Assembly (NCBI GenBank): GCA_977006965.1
Contig: OZ345381.1
Coordinates: forward strand, 868,001 to 932,000
Reading direction: 5' to 3'
Source: Phymatolithon calcareum
Lineage: Eukaryota > Rhodophyta > Florideophyceae > Hapalidiales
DNA: 64,000 bases
Part shown: piece by piece, positions 19,802 through 30,420 of the stretch
Layout: every line of letters begins with the position of its first letter
Position numbering within the stretch: position 1 is the first letter of the stretch
Notes under the pieces: model-generated
What the model saw: only the letters and a program-made list of their open reading frames with translations
Database searches by the model: none
Told to the model about the DNA's origin: nothing
Position numbers and translations under genes: made by a program

Positions 19802-19937
19802 GTGTGCCGAAGAATTCGCAGGAAGCAGTTGATCGCGTATCCAGAATGGAATCAAGCTCGGGAAAATTTCGTGGTCGTCTAAATGTTGAGTAGCCTTCGT
19901 GCTACTCAGAGTTCCTTCAATAACGAAACAAAGAAAT
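19802..19937 (+). mobile_element. SINE-like element, copy a
   Basis: It shares GTGTGCCG, GGAAGCAGTT, ACCCAGAATGG-like and GTTGAGTAGC blocks and a CAATAACGAAACAAAG tail with elements at 37312-37443, 38931-39065 and 62478-62603. It is about 135 bp, non-coding, and ends in a purine-rich microsatellite. It is present at the same site in both tandem copies (here and 37312). Confidence 0.65.
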
Positions 19938-22130
19938 GTATAAGTTAACCCGCCGATCGTGGGGCTTCAGTGCTCGCGTTCTAAGCGCAATCCGTGTTTT
20001 TCAAATCAATGAGAATTGCCCAAGTCCTCTTTTCTGTCCTACGAAATGAACCACATGCCGTGAAGCGCCAGGGGCGCCTTATGATACAACCAGTTCATCT
20101 GTATTCCATTTTCTTCCGATAATTGTATGATCTCCTAATTGCTTTTTCAACAATTGTATGATCTCTTTCATTGTGCTCGCTGCGTTTTTCAGAATGCTAT
20201 TTGATTACGTTAGCCGACGTACCATCGCATTTCCCCAGAATTGAGGCGTGTTGGGGGCTTCAAGACCGCAGCCTACGTCACTCAAGAACGTGTTATCCAA
20301 TGCGAAAACTCGGAGTCGTAAGAACCGGCGAGCTCGTAGGCATCGGTTCCCACCAACTCCAGGCACGATAGTCCTTCTAGCCGACGACTCGACCTTCCAG
20401 TTGGTTGGTAGGCAAGTCTTGCCACAATCGTTGCGTTTATTGACTTTAATCGCAGTTATTAGTAGCACTTGCGGTGGAAGGATCATCAGCAGTGGCGTCT
20501 GAGTCTGCAGCAGCAATAAAACCAAGTGATGCTCAATACCTTCTGCTGCAGTTGGGCTTATGTTGTCATAATCACCACTCGCATTCAACCCACACTTTTT
20601 TGTGTTTTGCGAAATATAATCTCAATCATACTGATGAAAAACGTACAAGATGATGTATATTTTGCTATGCACAGTACAATACCACATCATGTGGTGATTG
20701 TGTGAATGCAGCTATCATACACCAAACATCGACTGAGCTGAGTTCCCAACCAATAATGAACCGAACAGCAGTTCTCCGTTGATTGCAACAGAGTACTCTA
20801 CTTGCCGTTTGCTCTGTTGGTCGTCTCGGTTCGGAACCGATGTCGACTGAGTAGGACAACCGTGACCCTGAAAATGTTATCAAACACATGCATCCCACCG
20901 ACACGGTGTGCTCAGTAATCCTTTTACACGCATACACTGCCTGGTCACGACAAACAAGGCTGCCGTGCTATGAACAAAGGTTATGTTTCGCTCTATTATT
21001 TCAATTGATTTCTATCCATGCGGCCTATGTAATTCTTTTATTCTGCGCATACATGAGCAGGTACCGAATATGTTCGGCATTTGACACTACCGCACAAACC
21101 CACTGCATAGTTTTGAAACGCACCCAGGATAAGCACTGCCAGAAATCATATATAAGTTGAGAACGAGGTCGTCAACGTTGAAGAATGTTGCTTGCAGTTC
21201 GACTTATGTCAGAATCTGGATTTACTCGCACCAAGGCTATTGGACGGCGATAACGACCTAAGTTCGTTCCAGTCTTCCAGTGGACCAAATCCCGTGCTTG
21301 GTTGCATTTTCGTACTATCGAAAAGATAAATGCTGCTTTGAAAAGAGCATTTTATGGAGCTGCTCAGGAGCTGAAGAAGGTTTTACATAAAACTAACCGC
21401 TGTGCATTTAAGACTAACATAGGGTATTACTTCAAGTTGGGTCCTCCATTGTTCTAATAACACAAGGGCGGTACAAAAAAGGTGTAGTAGTCTACAAGAC
21501 ATGCATACTTTATACTGTAAAATTGGAGCACGAATTTGGTGCATGTATTCGACTTGAATTGCTTGAATAAGTTGAGCGACCGCTGCAACATACAGAACAG
21601 CGCTACCTTGACCGGTTCAACACACGGGGCCACTCATTTGTGTCTTTCAATGGCACGGGGCTTTTATTCACGCAGCTTCTCTGCGTCGCCGGTGCATGGA
21701 TGCCTCTATATTCTGAGCCATCCTCCTTCAGAAACGAGTCCTACAGTTACTCTATTTTAAAGCAATACTTCCGGACACCACAGATTTGATAAAAGCAATC
21801 GATTCTGTATGTGTTCTGCTCCGCAACCGTGCAATGTTACCTGATGAGTTTGTTCTTATATAGCGTGTTGGTATAGTAAGGGACTTCAGAGGGTGTACAA
21901 CATATTACACATGACACACCAGGAATCCGGAGTCTAAACTGGACTTCAGCTCTTCTGTAAGGAGATTTAGTTTTGTACTTGTACACTGGGAAGCTGACAC
22001 TGATTCACGAATCGTTAACTTGTAAATTTATGTGAGAGATACCATTAAAGTCGACACATAAATATTGTGTGTCTTGCTCTTTGTACAATCTTGTATTTAC
22101 TTGTCCGTATAGATCTACAGTACTTATTTT
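19938..22130. other. Non-coding part of copy 1 duplication
   Basis: Positions about 19960-20585 have no counterpart in copy 2. Positions about 20590-21860 align with 38908-40720. A 14-bp direct repeat AATTGTATGATCTC occurs twice near 20120-20166. Short ORFs are not conserved in frame between the copies. Confidence 0.5.
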
Positions 22131-22189
22131 GATTTCGCCACGATTGCTTCAATTGATCGGCAAGAGCAGTGAGATTGGTTGAGTGAAAG

Positions 22190-22930
22190 ACCAGAGCACT
22201 GCTCCCGAAAATGGAAATGACGTTCGTGACGCCGGGTAGCCTGGGCTTCAGATTTTCAACGAAACCGTTGGTGAGCTTCCTGAAGGTGTGATGCAGGAGG
22301 TGAACGAATACAAGGACCTTGAGCTTGGTCTACAGGAAGAGCAGAGTACTGCTCCCGAAAATGGAAACGACAGTAATGTTGCCGAGGAGCAGTCAGAGGG
22401 TGCGGCAGATTAAGACAAGGAGAATACGGAAGTTGTGGGCGACAACAAGCGTCAACAGTGATGTCGTCGCCCACAGCTTCCTTTTTCTCCTTGTCTTGAT
22501 CCGCCTCATCCTCTGCCTGCTGTCCGACATCACAACCATCGTTTCCATTTTCGGGAGCAATGCACTGGTCTTACTCTCGACAATTCTCATGGACTGTGAT
22601 AAGGAGGTGAACGAATACTCGGACCATGAGTCACGGACCATGTATTCATCACCTTCTGTATCACACGGTGTGAATCACACCGTCGGAAAGATTTCGCCCA
22701 AAACCTGAAGCCCTTGCAGAACTTCATTCAGTCGCACGTCCTCGATGTCTTGAATGTTGGGAATCCTTGTCTCTTCCCTCGCTTCCTCAGCGGCTTCGGC
22801 GATTGGAGCGGATGAAGCATCCGCGAGCTTCTCGCCATAAACACAATGCCGTCATGAAGCCAACCGAGAAGCCCGAGGATGCTGCATCCGCGGGCTTCTC
22901 GGTTGGCTTCATGACGGCAGTGTGTTTATG
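22190..22930. pseudogene. Rearranged foldback copy of the KPTEKPEDAAS family gene
   Basis: The plus strand reads VMQEVNEYKDLELG, STAPENGNDSNVAEEQSE and DKENTEVVGD with an in-frame stop after GAAD. From about 22462 the homology turns to the minus strand, so the 3' ends of two gene halves face each other (hairpin 22412-22445 with 22464-22498). A third piece (22700-22930) holds the 5' end of the gene on the minus strand, beginning inside a palindrome. No intact protein is possible. Confidence 0.7.
22838..22928. repeat. Near-perfect palindrome, 45-bp arms, 1-nt spacer (copy 1)
   Basis: The arms 22838-22882 and 22884-22928 match at 43 of 45 positions, with a single T at 22883. The palindrome is an inverted duplicate of the first codons of the local family gene (GGCTTCATGACGGCAGTGTG). 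A small plus-strand ORF therefore reads into the reverse complement (KPEDAASAGFSVGFMTAV). The same structure is at 41476-41566. Confidence 0.95.
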
Positions 22931-23239
22931 TGTTTCCCGGCTTGTACGGTAAGGTGGGAGGTGCTGGTTGAGATACCGACGGTGGCATCTGGCTTAGGGA
23001 GAACCGACGTAAGTTATGACTTATAATTCCGAGCGACGAAGCCGTCGATGTTTCTGTCGGTTGCACACGGAAATAAGCGAAATTCTACTTTTTTGCAATG
23101 CTTTGTCCAGGTACTCTGCATTACAGTACGTTGCCAAGATTCGCTGTAGTCAACGGCACTTGCCACCCACTACATGACAAGGCACACTGAAGTCTGTTGG
23201 AATGACTACTCTGCGCACTGGACCGTCGGAAAATTCTGG

Positions 23240-24900
23240 CTCATGACCTTCCCCAGGCCGCATGCATTTCATCTAGAATCTGTGCACTGCAAAATATGGG
23301 ACTGAAGTCGATACGTCAAGGAAGTATTAACAGGAAGATTAGGGGTGGGTTTGCCACGATAAACTTCCGGTAAATCACGTCACCCCCTAGAATTCCGACC
23401 GCTGGCTAGAATCGTTTGTCAAATGAACCGTGGAAGCTCAGAGGGGGTGTGTTCGCATCTAATCTCGGACGACCAGCGCGTGAAATGGAATCAAACATAG
23501 ATGGAGAAGAAGACAACAAAGTCAGTATAATAAAAGTGTTGAGAATAGGTCAGAAACAGAAGCAAGACCGTTCAAGAGATCTGTTTTCGAAGAATAGGAA
23601 GAAGATAAAGAAACGAAGTCAAGAATAATTTCTCTGGAACGGCAAGGACAGGTGGAGCACTAAAGCTGCAAATCTATGCGCAAAAATTGGAAACTCTCCT
23701 TAGAAACATGGCATATTGGAGGAAGTGTTCGGACAGCGTGGAGCATGAAGTCATCGATTATTTCCAAAGCTAACATGAATCATCGGGAAATCGGAAAGGA
23801 ACGAGTGCAATTGGCATCATTCCATCCTGAACCATACGGATAAAGTGAGGGACTAAGAATGTCACTTGACCTCCAGTTGAGAAGCTATTCACTATCAACA
23901 TAAGCTCAGTTTACTTCGATAAGAGGCGTATTTTGAGCTCCCTAGCGCCATCATGCTCAATAATCCAAGGGCCATTTGTAATTTTCCTGCAACGATATCG
24001 TGTGGAACACACCATTGACTTGTTTGATCACGCGGGCTTGTTTCAATGCGTCCAGTCTTGACACTGTGCCCTCCACAGACTGTGTATGCCAGGCCATCGA
24101 TTAGGGGAAGGCCATAAGTTATAGCTTTTTGACCCATAAGTTTCTGGGGATCTTGCAGTAGGTGGCTATGGCTGCTGCCTTCGGCCGATCTTGGGTTGGG
24201 ATGAAGGCGAAAAAACGACGTAATTAGCCGCATACATACTCGTTGGCGACTTGGCCCTGGGCGGATCCGTAAGCACAGTGTTTTCCAATTGCTCGAAGTT
24301 CTCTGGTACGTCCGGGAATCCACGTCATGTCTGCGCTGATGGGGACCAAGCGCTTGTGTGCTGCAAGTGTGTTAACACATTGTTTAAAAACATGCCTGCA
24401 GGCAGGCCCCGGATGAGGGGACCTTCTTAAAACCGCAGTGCGAATGCTTATGTGATGTGGGCAATTCCACATTGTTGTCGAGGAAAAGTTGTTCCGCATG
24501 CCAACTCTGCCGGTCGAGCACCCTTAATGGTCGTGTCGACGACAATGAGACGACATGGCGAATATTGTTGCATTGCGGGATGCATGACCCATTTAGGAGC
24601 AGGGAAGATGGGCGCGGCTCCTTCCTCTGGTCATTCATATCTAATTTTAAAACTAATCGCTCTTCGTATTGAGGACCCTTTTTTAAAGAGCCTTCAGACA
24701 CGAAAAAACGATTTGGTTTTTTTCGTTGATCACAAGACTCAGTCGGGAACGCCTAGGTCGTCGTCCACCAGCAAGGTTGTAAAAGTTCTGTGGGACTCGA
24801 AGACTTCAATGAAATGTCATCGCAGACCGTCCCTGCTGGAAAGAATCCACCATTGGTGCAAAAGACCGAGAGAGCTACTCGTTTAGTATTTCTTTCGTGT
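23240..24900. other. Duplicated tract with only degenerate ORFs (copy 1)
   Basis: This is nearly identical to 41840-43450. Short ORFs occur on both strands, for example on the minus strand around 24384-24701 with SLSSTRPLRVLDRQSWHAEQ. They differ in frame and length between copies. I do not recognise a family; it could be the remains of a transposon gene. Confidence 0.4.
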
Positions 24901-24939
24901 CACTAGACGATGTCCACCATCGCCAAACAAAGCAACTGC

Positions 24940-25373
24940 TCCCGCAACGGCGACTTTCAAATTCTCTGTCTCACACGCCATGGGGATCGATACGTGAATT
25001 TCGCAACCTGCAAGTCGTCTGCACTGCGTGCATTCGACTCTGACCCGACAATCAGTCCATCCAGTCTCATGTAGCGGTCGTCACATCCAGTATTCCCTGT
25101 GTTATCCACGACTCAAATCTTTTTGTCGCGTTCCAGCAATAGTCTCCGGTTTGCCACAACAGGAATGTGCAATTGAACACCCAAAACGGAACGCAAAGCC
25201 TTGAGCCTCCATACATCCGCACAACAACACGCATATAACAACGCGCGACCAGCAGCAACTGCAACGTTGCGCACGAATGTGCCAATACTTCCGTGGTTTA
25301 GAAAGCCGTCCCACACAACCAGAACAATGGCGAACCCTGAGAGCGCATGTATCATCAATACTTCATCCAGCAA
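24940..25373 (-). pseudogene. Membrane-protein gene relic, copy 1
   Basis: The minus strand reads LSGFAIVLVVWDGFLNHGS, then FVRNVAVAAGRALLYACCC and VWRLKALRSVLGVQLHIPV. It stops at TGA after LLLERDKKI (about 25113). Copy 2 (43513-43875) reads through that point (KKICVVDTTGNTGC) to a shared end WRVRQRI, but carries its own stop further upstream. The encoded protein would have one or two membrane segments and no recognised domain. Each copy is broken at a different place. Confidence 0.5.
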
Positions 25374-25602
25374 TACGGTGCGGCCATGACCCTTCTCGGA
25401 AACGAGTGTGGAAGTGCAACCACACGAGGAAAGGGAGGTGCGTAGCGCGTCGGAGAGAGAAATGCGCTCTGAAGCCTTCTCGATGCACTAAAAAGGCCTT
25501 AAGGCGGAGACCGGAAGTGCGGGCATTGAGAAGCAGAAGATGTGCATCAAGAAATTTTTTTCTTTATGTTCCCGCTGGTACCGGCGCAGAAGGCTGCGTT
25601 CG

Positions 25603-25658
25603 GCGTCTCTGTGTGGGCTGTTCAAGCTTTCCAACTTGAACAGCCCACGCAAAGACGC
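25603..25658. repeat. Inverted repeat, 24-bp arms, 8-nt spacer (copy 1)
   Basis: The arms 25603-25626 and 25635-25658 match at 22 of 24 positions and centre on CAAGCTTTCCAACTTG. The same hairpin is kept in copy 2 at 44160-44215. Confidence 0.9.
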
Positions 25659-26458
25659 AGCAGGCCGTTTGCGTCAGAGATCGGAGTGCGGCATGCAAGC
25701 GATCAGGCAAGTTAGCAGGGAGCCGGGCGAGTAACGAAGAAAATGGAAGGAAAGGGAGAGTCTTTCAATTATGTGCCAATCTCTCAACTTGCAATCGTGC
25801 ATCACAACTCTCAACAAAATTCGTTGGTTCGGTCTCCGCAGTCACCGCCGTAAATTCCACCACCCGATTTGCATCAATGCCGCCGAAAGAAAAACGCGAG
25901 CGCAACAAGTCGGAGGCACGCCAGGAAAACTGTACACGGGTGGCGCTTCAGCTGAACGAAGGACAGGACGTGTTTTGGAGCGCGTGGACGGCCGACAGGG
26001 CAACTTCAAGCTGTGTTTGAAGCTGCGCAACACGAGAGAGTGCAACGCGGGAAAGCGTCTCATGGGAGATGTTTTCGAAGGCATATTAGGTTTATGTCTT
26101 GCGGTGTCAATTCGAAAGATGAAGTTCCTTCGCAGCAGCAGATAAGGGGAATGACGAAGTTTGTGCATTGGCGGAAGATGATTGACGGTGCAGTCATCTC
26201 AGGGCTTCTATCGCGCATGAAGGCGGCATGTCGCGTTGCTTTGTCGCCCAGACACAGGACAAGATCGTTCATGTTTCAATTTGGAGGTTTAATTTTGATA
26301 ATTTTTCGATTTGTCTTGCCAGTTCGAACAGCTCTGAAAAATATCTACAACGAACTGTACTTTATTCCACTTCTTCAAGCAGCACAAAAGTGAAAGCAGA
26401 ATCCAAGAAAACACAGAAAAATGTGAGACATTTCATATCTTCATGCAAGACGCACGAA

Positions 26459-26938
26459 CTACTTTTGCGACTCAGCCGCGGCCTTCATGTCTTCACGCAG
26501 CACTTCCTTGAGTTCCTTGTACGCCTTTTCCAAGTCATCGTTCACAATCACACAGTCAAATAGGCCCCTCTCATCCTTCGCTTCAATTTCCTTCTGTGCG
26601 TTCCCCAGCCTTGTCACAATCGCCTCTTCACTTTCCGTACCGCGGCCGCGAAGTCTGCTCTCCAGTGCCTCAATGGACGGCGGTGCCACGAAGACGTACG
26701 TAGCATGCAGTCCCTTTGCGCGTGCGCTGCGGCAACCCTGTATGTCTATGTCCAGAATGCAGATATGACCTTTCTCACGCATCTTTTCGACAGCTGCGAC
26801 CGAGGTACCGTAATGTTTGCCGTGCACTCTAGCATGCTCGATGAATTTGCCAGCTGCTTCTTAAACAAGGATCTTCTCTACAGTCGTGAAGTTGTAATGC
26901 ACAACGTCATGCACACCGTCAAACTCGCAACAAATAGA
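26459..26938 (-). pseudogene. Truncated guanylate kinase copy (copy 1)
   Basis: The open part (26459-26827, from MHGKHYGTSVAAVEK to MKAAAESQK, 122 residues) matches the C-terminal half of the intact guanylate kinase at 45431-46180 with about five substitutions. Upstream homology continues to about 26938 but holds an in-frame TAA in the KILAEVAAGK segment. It then ends abruptly, so the P-loop and GMP-binding N-terminal half are absent. It lies at the right edge of tandem copy 1, which shows that the duplication breakpoint fell inside this gene. It is very unlikely to be functional. Confidence 0.85.
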
Positions 26939-27257
26939 TTAGAATTTAAGAAGCTTAGGCCCTCAAAGCGTTTCTAGCCCCACAAGGGGAATGCGCAATA
27001 TGAATGAATGAGAGGCAAATCGAAGGTTCGTCCTGACTCAGAGCTTGATGCACGTGCTCTGACCCTGGCGATGGATCTGGACATAAATTCCGATCACACG
27101 TCTGCGTCCTCGCAACTACTCTGGCAACACCGACACTAAAATAGAGCAAAACCCGTAGCAGAATATTCTACGTTGTATCCAGCTACTACTTCTGCTTCCG
27201 CTTCCGCTTTTCTATTTGTTTCTGTTAAAATTAGGACAAAAAACATTACAAAAGTTG

Positions 27258-27350
27258 AGAGTAGAGCCGCCCTAGCGAGGGACCTGAGGAAGCCCTGCCC
27301 GTGTATTCGTATGACTGCGGGGCTTTAAAAAAATTGCAATAAAAAAATTA
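27258..27350 (+). mobile_element. Short LINE 3' tail insertion
   Basis: GAGAGTAGAGCCGCCCTAG, GAGGAAGCCCTGCCCG, TTCGTATGACTGCGGGGC and an A-rich end (TTGCAATAAAAAAATT) match the 3' end of the LINE at 31853-31940. Copy 1 lacks this segment near 15090. It is a severely 5'-truncated insertion. Confidence 0.8.
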
Positions 27351-27592
27351 CAAAAGTTGAAATAATGATTAAATACCGTACAGACTGCTGCGCTAAAATT
27401 ATTTCTGAAATGTCTAGCGACATTCTCCGATCCTGATAGACAAGGAAAGAGCTTTGTGAAAATGTGAATCTTGTGTAACCCGCGAGTCATCGTCTCGACG
27501 CTTGGAAACGTGAAAAGCACGTCAGTGTTGACGTTTGTCGTTGCCGAAGCTTCCGTCCTTTCATTGTCTTGATCCGCCGCATACTCATCCAT
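27272..27592 (-). pseudogene. Disrupted local-family gene (copy 2 counterpart of 15147-15734)
   Basis: The minus strand reads ADQDNERTEASATTNVNTD and VLFTFPSVETMTRGLHKIH, the homologue of the 15147-15734 protein. The 5' part continues to about 27909, where the LINE cluster interrupts it, and resumes at 33248. Frameshifts and the LINE tail at 27258-27350 show it is not functional. Confidence 0.6.
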
Positions 27593-28049
27593 CTGCTCGG
27601 CATCACCACCGCATTTTCCATTTTAGGGAGCAGTAGTTTGGTCTTCCGCTCAACTAAACTCACGGTACACCTCCTGTGTCACACCGTCAAGAAGCGCACT
27701 ATCCAGCTCTGGACTTACTGGGCCTGTGTTTTAGACAGAAGTGATTCAAATTCTCGGGACAAGGCTCCTACGACACCGTCTACTTTCTGACGACCGAACG
27801 TGCGTATGGCGCAGCTGATGGTATCAAGAGGTCTGGAGAAAAGGTCCTCCTCCAATTTGGCGGTGCGGTTCCAAAGCAGCTATTGCCGGTCGTACTCAAT
27901 ACCGCGGTCAAATCTCCCGGAAACTGAAGGCTAAGACTAGCTTCATGCGTGCGCTGAGCGGAACGAGTTGTGGAGCGGACGAGGCCACAATGGAGGCATT
28001 CCAGAAGAGCTACTGCGCACCGGTCGCCCTTTACGGTGCACTTGCATAG

Positions 28050-28905
28050 GGGGATATGTGTTGATTTATTTTAAAAGCTCCCAAGGCCTCTCTTCAAGAG
28101 TAACAGGGCCGCTAAGCTAACGTAGTTTGACTATTCAGTATATCCTTGATTCGTATTTCTCTCCCAACAAGTGCTCTAGTGAGTCGCTTACATTCATATG
28201 CAATTTCAGGACTAATCTTGGATGAAGATAGAATGCGTTGGAGCGCGACCAGCTCAATCACGGCTGTGACACCAAAGTATGCACCTAGTACTGATTTTCT
28301 CCAAAGAGGTGCTCTGTTGAATATCAGCCGTAGGCATCGCAACCGTGTCGACCTTTCTCTTACGTGGAGAACCACCGGTAGATTGTTCGAATCAGTTGGT
28401 ATCTCGAGCGATCTTCCCTCTTCTTCCTTTGCCCATAACTCAATTATTTCTTTTTGTCGCCCTTTCTTTGAGACTGAGCCCTCCTCCGCTTTATCGAGAG
28501 CTTGCTGCAGATCTTCATGTTGCTTGAGGCACTCTATGTCCTTGGTTGCCTCCTTAATGTCTTCATCTCTCCCAGAATACTCGTCTGCCTCATCGAGGCG
28601 CTTCTTTTGTCTCACTAGACTCGCAGAAAACCTTTCTGCTTGGTGTGTTCTCCTCATAGCTGGTGGTTCTAGTCGGCACAGAACTCGCATTCTACCATGG
28701 CGGTGCTGGGCATATGTCCCAAACACATATTTGAAGAATAAACCTTCTGCAGATTCGATTGCTGATTGTAATCGCTTTGTCAGTGGCGTCACGTGGAGTG
28801 CATGCTCCCATTTTGGCAAAATAAGCGACTTGAAGATTCTAATGCATATCACAGGCGTGCACATGCATACGCGGTGCATGGTTTTGAGACCCACACTCGG
28901 CAAGT
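28050..28905 (-). pseudogene. LINE fragment: post-RT domain on minus strand
   Basis: A 263-residue open frame (28112-28903) contains CIRIFKSLILPKWEHALHVT and FFKYVFGTYAQHRHGRMRVL. These parallel CIQIYKALVQPRWEYTMHLT and FFNQVFGPLAQGRTDRLRLL of the plus-strand LINE at 29205-29687. It is therefore the region C-terminal to the reverse-transcriptase palm of a related but diverged LINE. The rest is charged and helical. The 3' tail (GAGGCCTTGGGAGCTTTTAA, minus strand) has the family's AAGCC/GGCTT-type terminal hairpin. It is 5'-truncated and lacks the catalytic palm. Confidence 0.7.
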
Positions 28906-29200
28906 GGAGGTCCCTCGAAACGAGGCAGCTCGTGTTTCCTGTGGTTTTCTGATGGAAACAAAAACTGCTAACTTACGTAAACTGACCGGTATTCGAAACC
29001 TGAGGGAAATTGGCGACCAGGATGGGGCTCTGGTAATGGAAAAGGCTCTTCGTATAAACCGGAGGGCACCGGTGGTACAAGCAACGAACGAGCGCACGAA
29101 ACCGTCAAAACGGCAAACAAGGTCATGGCGCAACGCCAGCGCCGAACTCCTGACATTCAAAGGAATTCTGGCATGGCCGCGGAGCAGTATTTACAGTCCC

Positions 29201-30406
29201 ACTATTGACGCAAGATCGAGAGATGACGTGGAACACTAAGCAAGGGAAAAGCGAAGTCCTCGAATCAGAGGAAACATTGGGCAAGATATTCAAGCTCGCA
29301 AACAAGGTTGTGGCACACGTTCCGGAGGTCACATATCTTGGAGTATCCCTAGACCCCGGAGGAGTCACAGATACGCTAACGATGCAACGACTAAAGAAAG
29401 CAAGGACGGTCGTGCACGAATTGCGTACACTGGGAGTGTTCAAGAAAGGGTTAAGTATACAGCAGTGTATTCAGATATACAAGGCGCTAGTACAGCCACG
29501 CTGGGAGTACACAATGCACTTAACGCCCTGGTCAGAAGACGTACAAAATACCGTCAAGGAAGTAGAAGCAACATTCTTCAATCAAGTATTCGGGCCACTG
29601 GCCCAAGGAAGGACGGACAGGCTCCGTCTCCTGTGCCGGATCCAGACGGCTCCACATCGTCGAGAATATTGGCCTTCAAAATGCTGAGAAGGAACAAGGA
29701 GAAGGAACGCATGAATCCAAATGAAGTGCCCGAAAGCAGAAACAACCATGAATGGCAGTACACAAGGAAAGATATCGCCGCGATGGAAACCAGAAAGCCG
29801 TTTAGTGAAGCTGTAAAGCATATCCAAGCAAACCAGTCTTCACAAACGCTTCGATCTAAATTTCTGACAATGGAAGGAGACCACCTAGAATCGAAGCGGA
29901 AAAGGAAGATTCCATACGATAAGACAAGTGAATTGCCAGCAATACTCAAGCTCCCCAAGGTGAAGCACAGGCAACTCACACTGCAATAAGCCTGCGGAAG
30001 ATTCCCACATTGTCAACAACAAGTATGGTCGAAGAATTCAGCACAAGAGCCAGAGAGCATATGGAGACCCTTGAAAGCACGCTAGCAGGATACGACCTAG
30101 AAGGAGAAAAACGACTAGAAGCAGAAGAGGCGCTAGATGAGCTCTTACTATTAGCAAGACACTCATAGAACGCATGGAGAACGAAGAAGGCCTGTATTGA
30201 TTCGTATAAGGCAAGGCGAAAAGCGGTCGAGTTTAAGCACCAGCAATCCTGTAGAGGGCTGAGATAGAATTACTTCGAATCCTGAGTTTTCCCGTCCGCG
30301 ATTCTGGTGGGCGTTTCGTGAGCTGCACAAGGGAAGTTAGCATCAGAGGAAGCCTCGCCCATATCTTCGGAAGTCTGTGAGGCTTTTAAATAAACTTGAA
30401 AAAAAA
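29201..30406 (+). pseudogene. LINE fragment Z1 (thumb and C-terminal region)
   Basis: It begins just after a GTATTTACAGTCCC copy (29187-29200) with MTWNTKQGKSEVLESEE, the part that follows the catalytic YADD-type box. It continues through VTYLGVSLDPGG and CIQIYKALVQPRWEY. A frameshift near 29686 moves the frame to KMLRRNKEKERMNPNE. The 3' tail at 30330-30406 has AGGAAGCCTCGCCC, AGGCTTTTAAATAAAC and an A run. The catalytic reverse-transcriptase core is absent through 5' truncation. Confidence 0.85.
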
Positions 30407-30420
30407 GTATTTACAGTCCA

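Larger units (their letters stand above)
14868..26938. repeat. Tandem segmental duplication, copy 1 (~12.1 kb, degenerate)
   Basis: The segment from about 14868 to 26938 is collinear with 27008-45888, interrupted by insertions and deletions private to each copy. Anchors include GAGAGGCAAATCGAAGG (about 14868 and 27008) and long near-identical tracts at 15960-17100/33500-34700, 20600-21860/39060-40700, 23240-25100/41840-43500 and 25380-26330/43930-44880. The right end breaks inside a guanylate kinase gene. The first ~1.1 kb (14600-15900) is itself an older divergent duplicate of the next ~1.2 kb. Confidence 0.9.

Noticed and set aside
22383-22500. Possible CRISPR-like or regularly spaced repeats in 22-23 kb
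   Set aside because: The repeated words are inverted halves of one gene, not regularly spaced direct repeats, and the genome is eukaryotic.
23416-23628. 70-residue ORF kept in both tandem copies (also 42021-42233)
   Set aside because: It starts at TTG, is highly basic and low-complexity, and its conservation only reflects recent duplication of the DNA.
28146-28952. 268-residue plus-strand ORF opposite the LINE fragment
   Set aside because: Antisense shadow of the minus-strand LINE frame, which has clear similarity to the other LINE copies.
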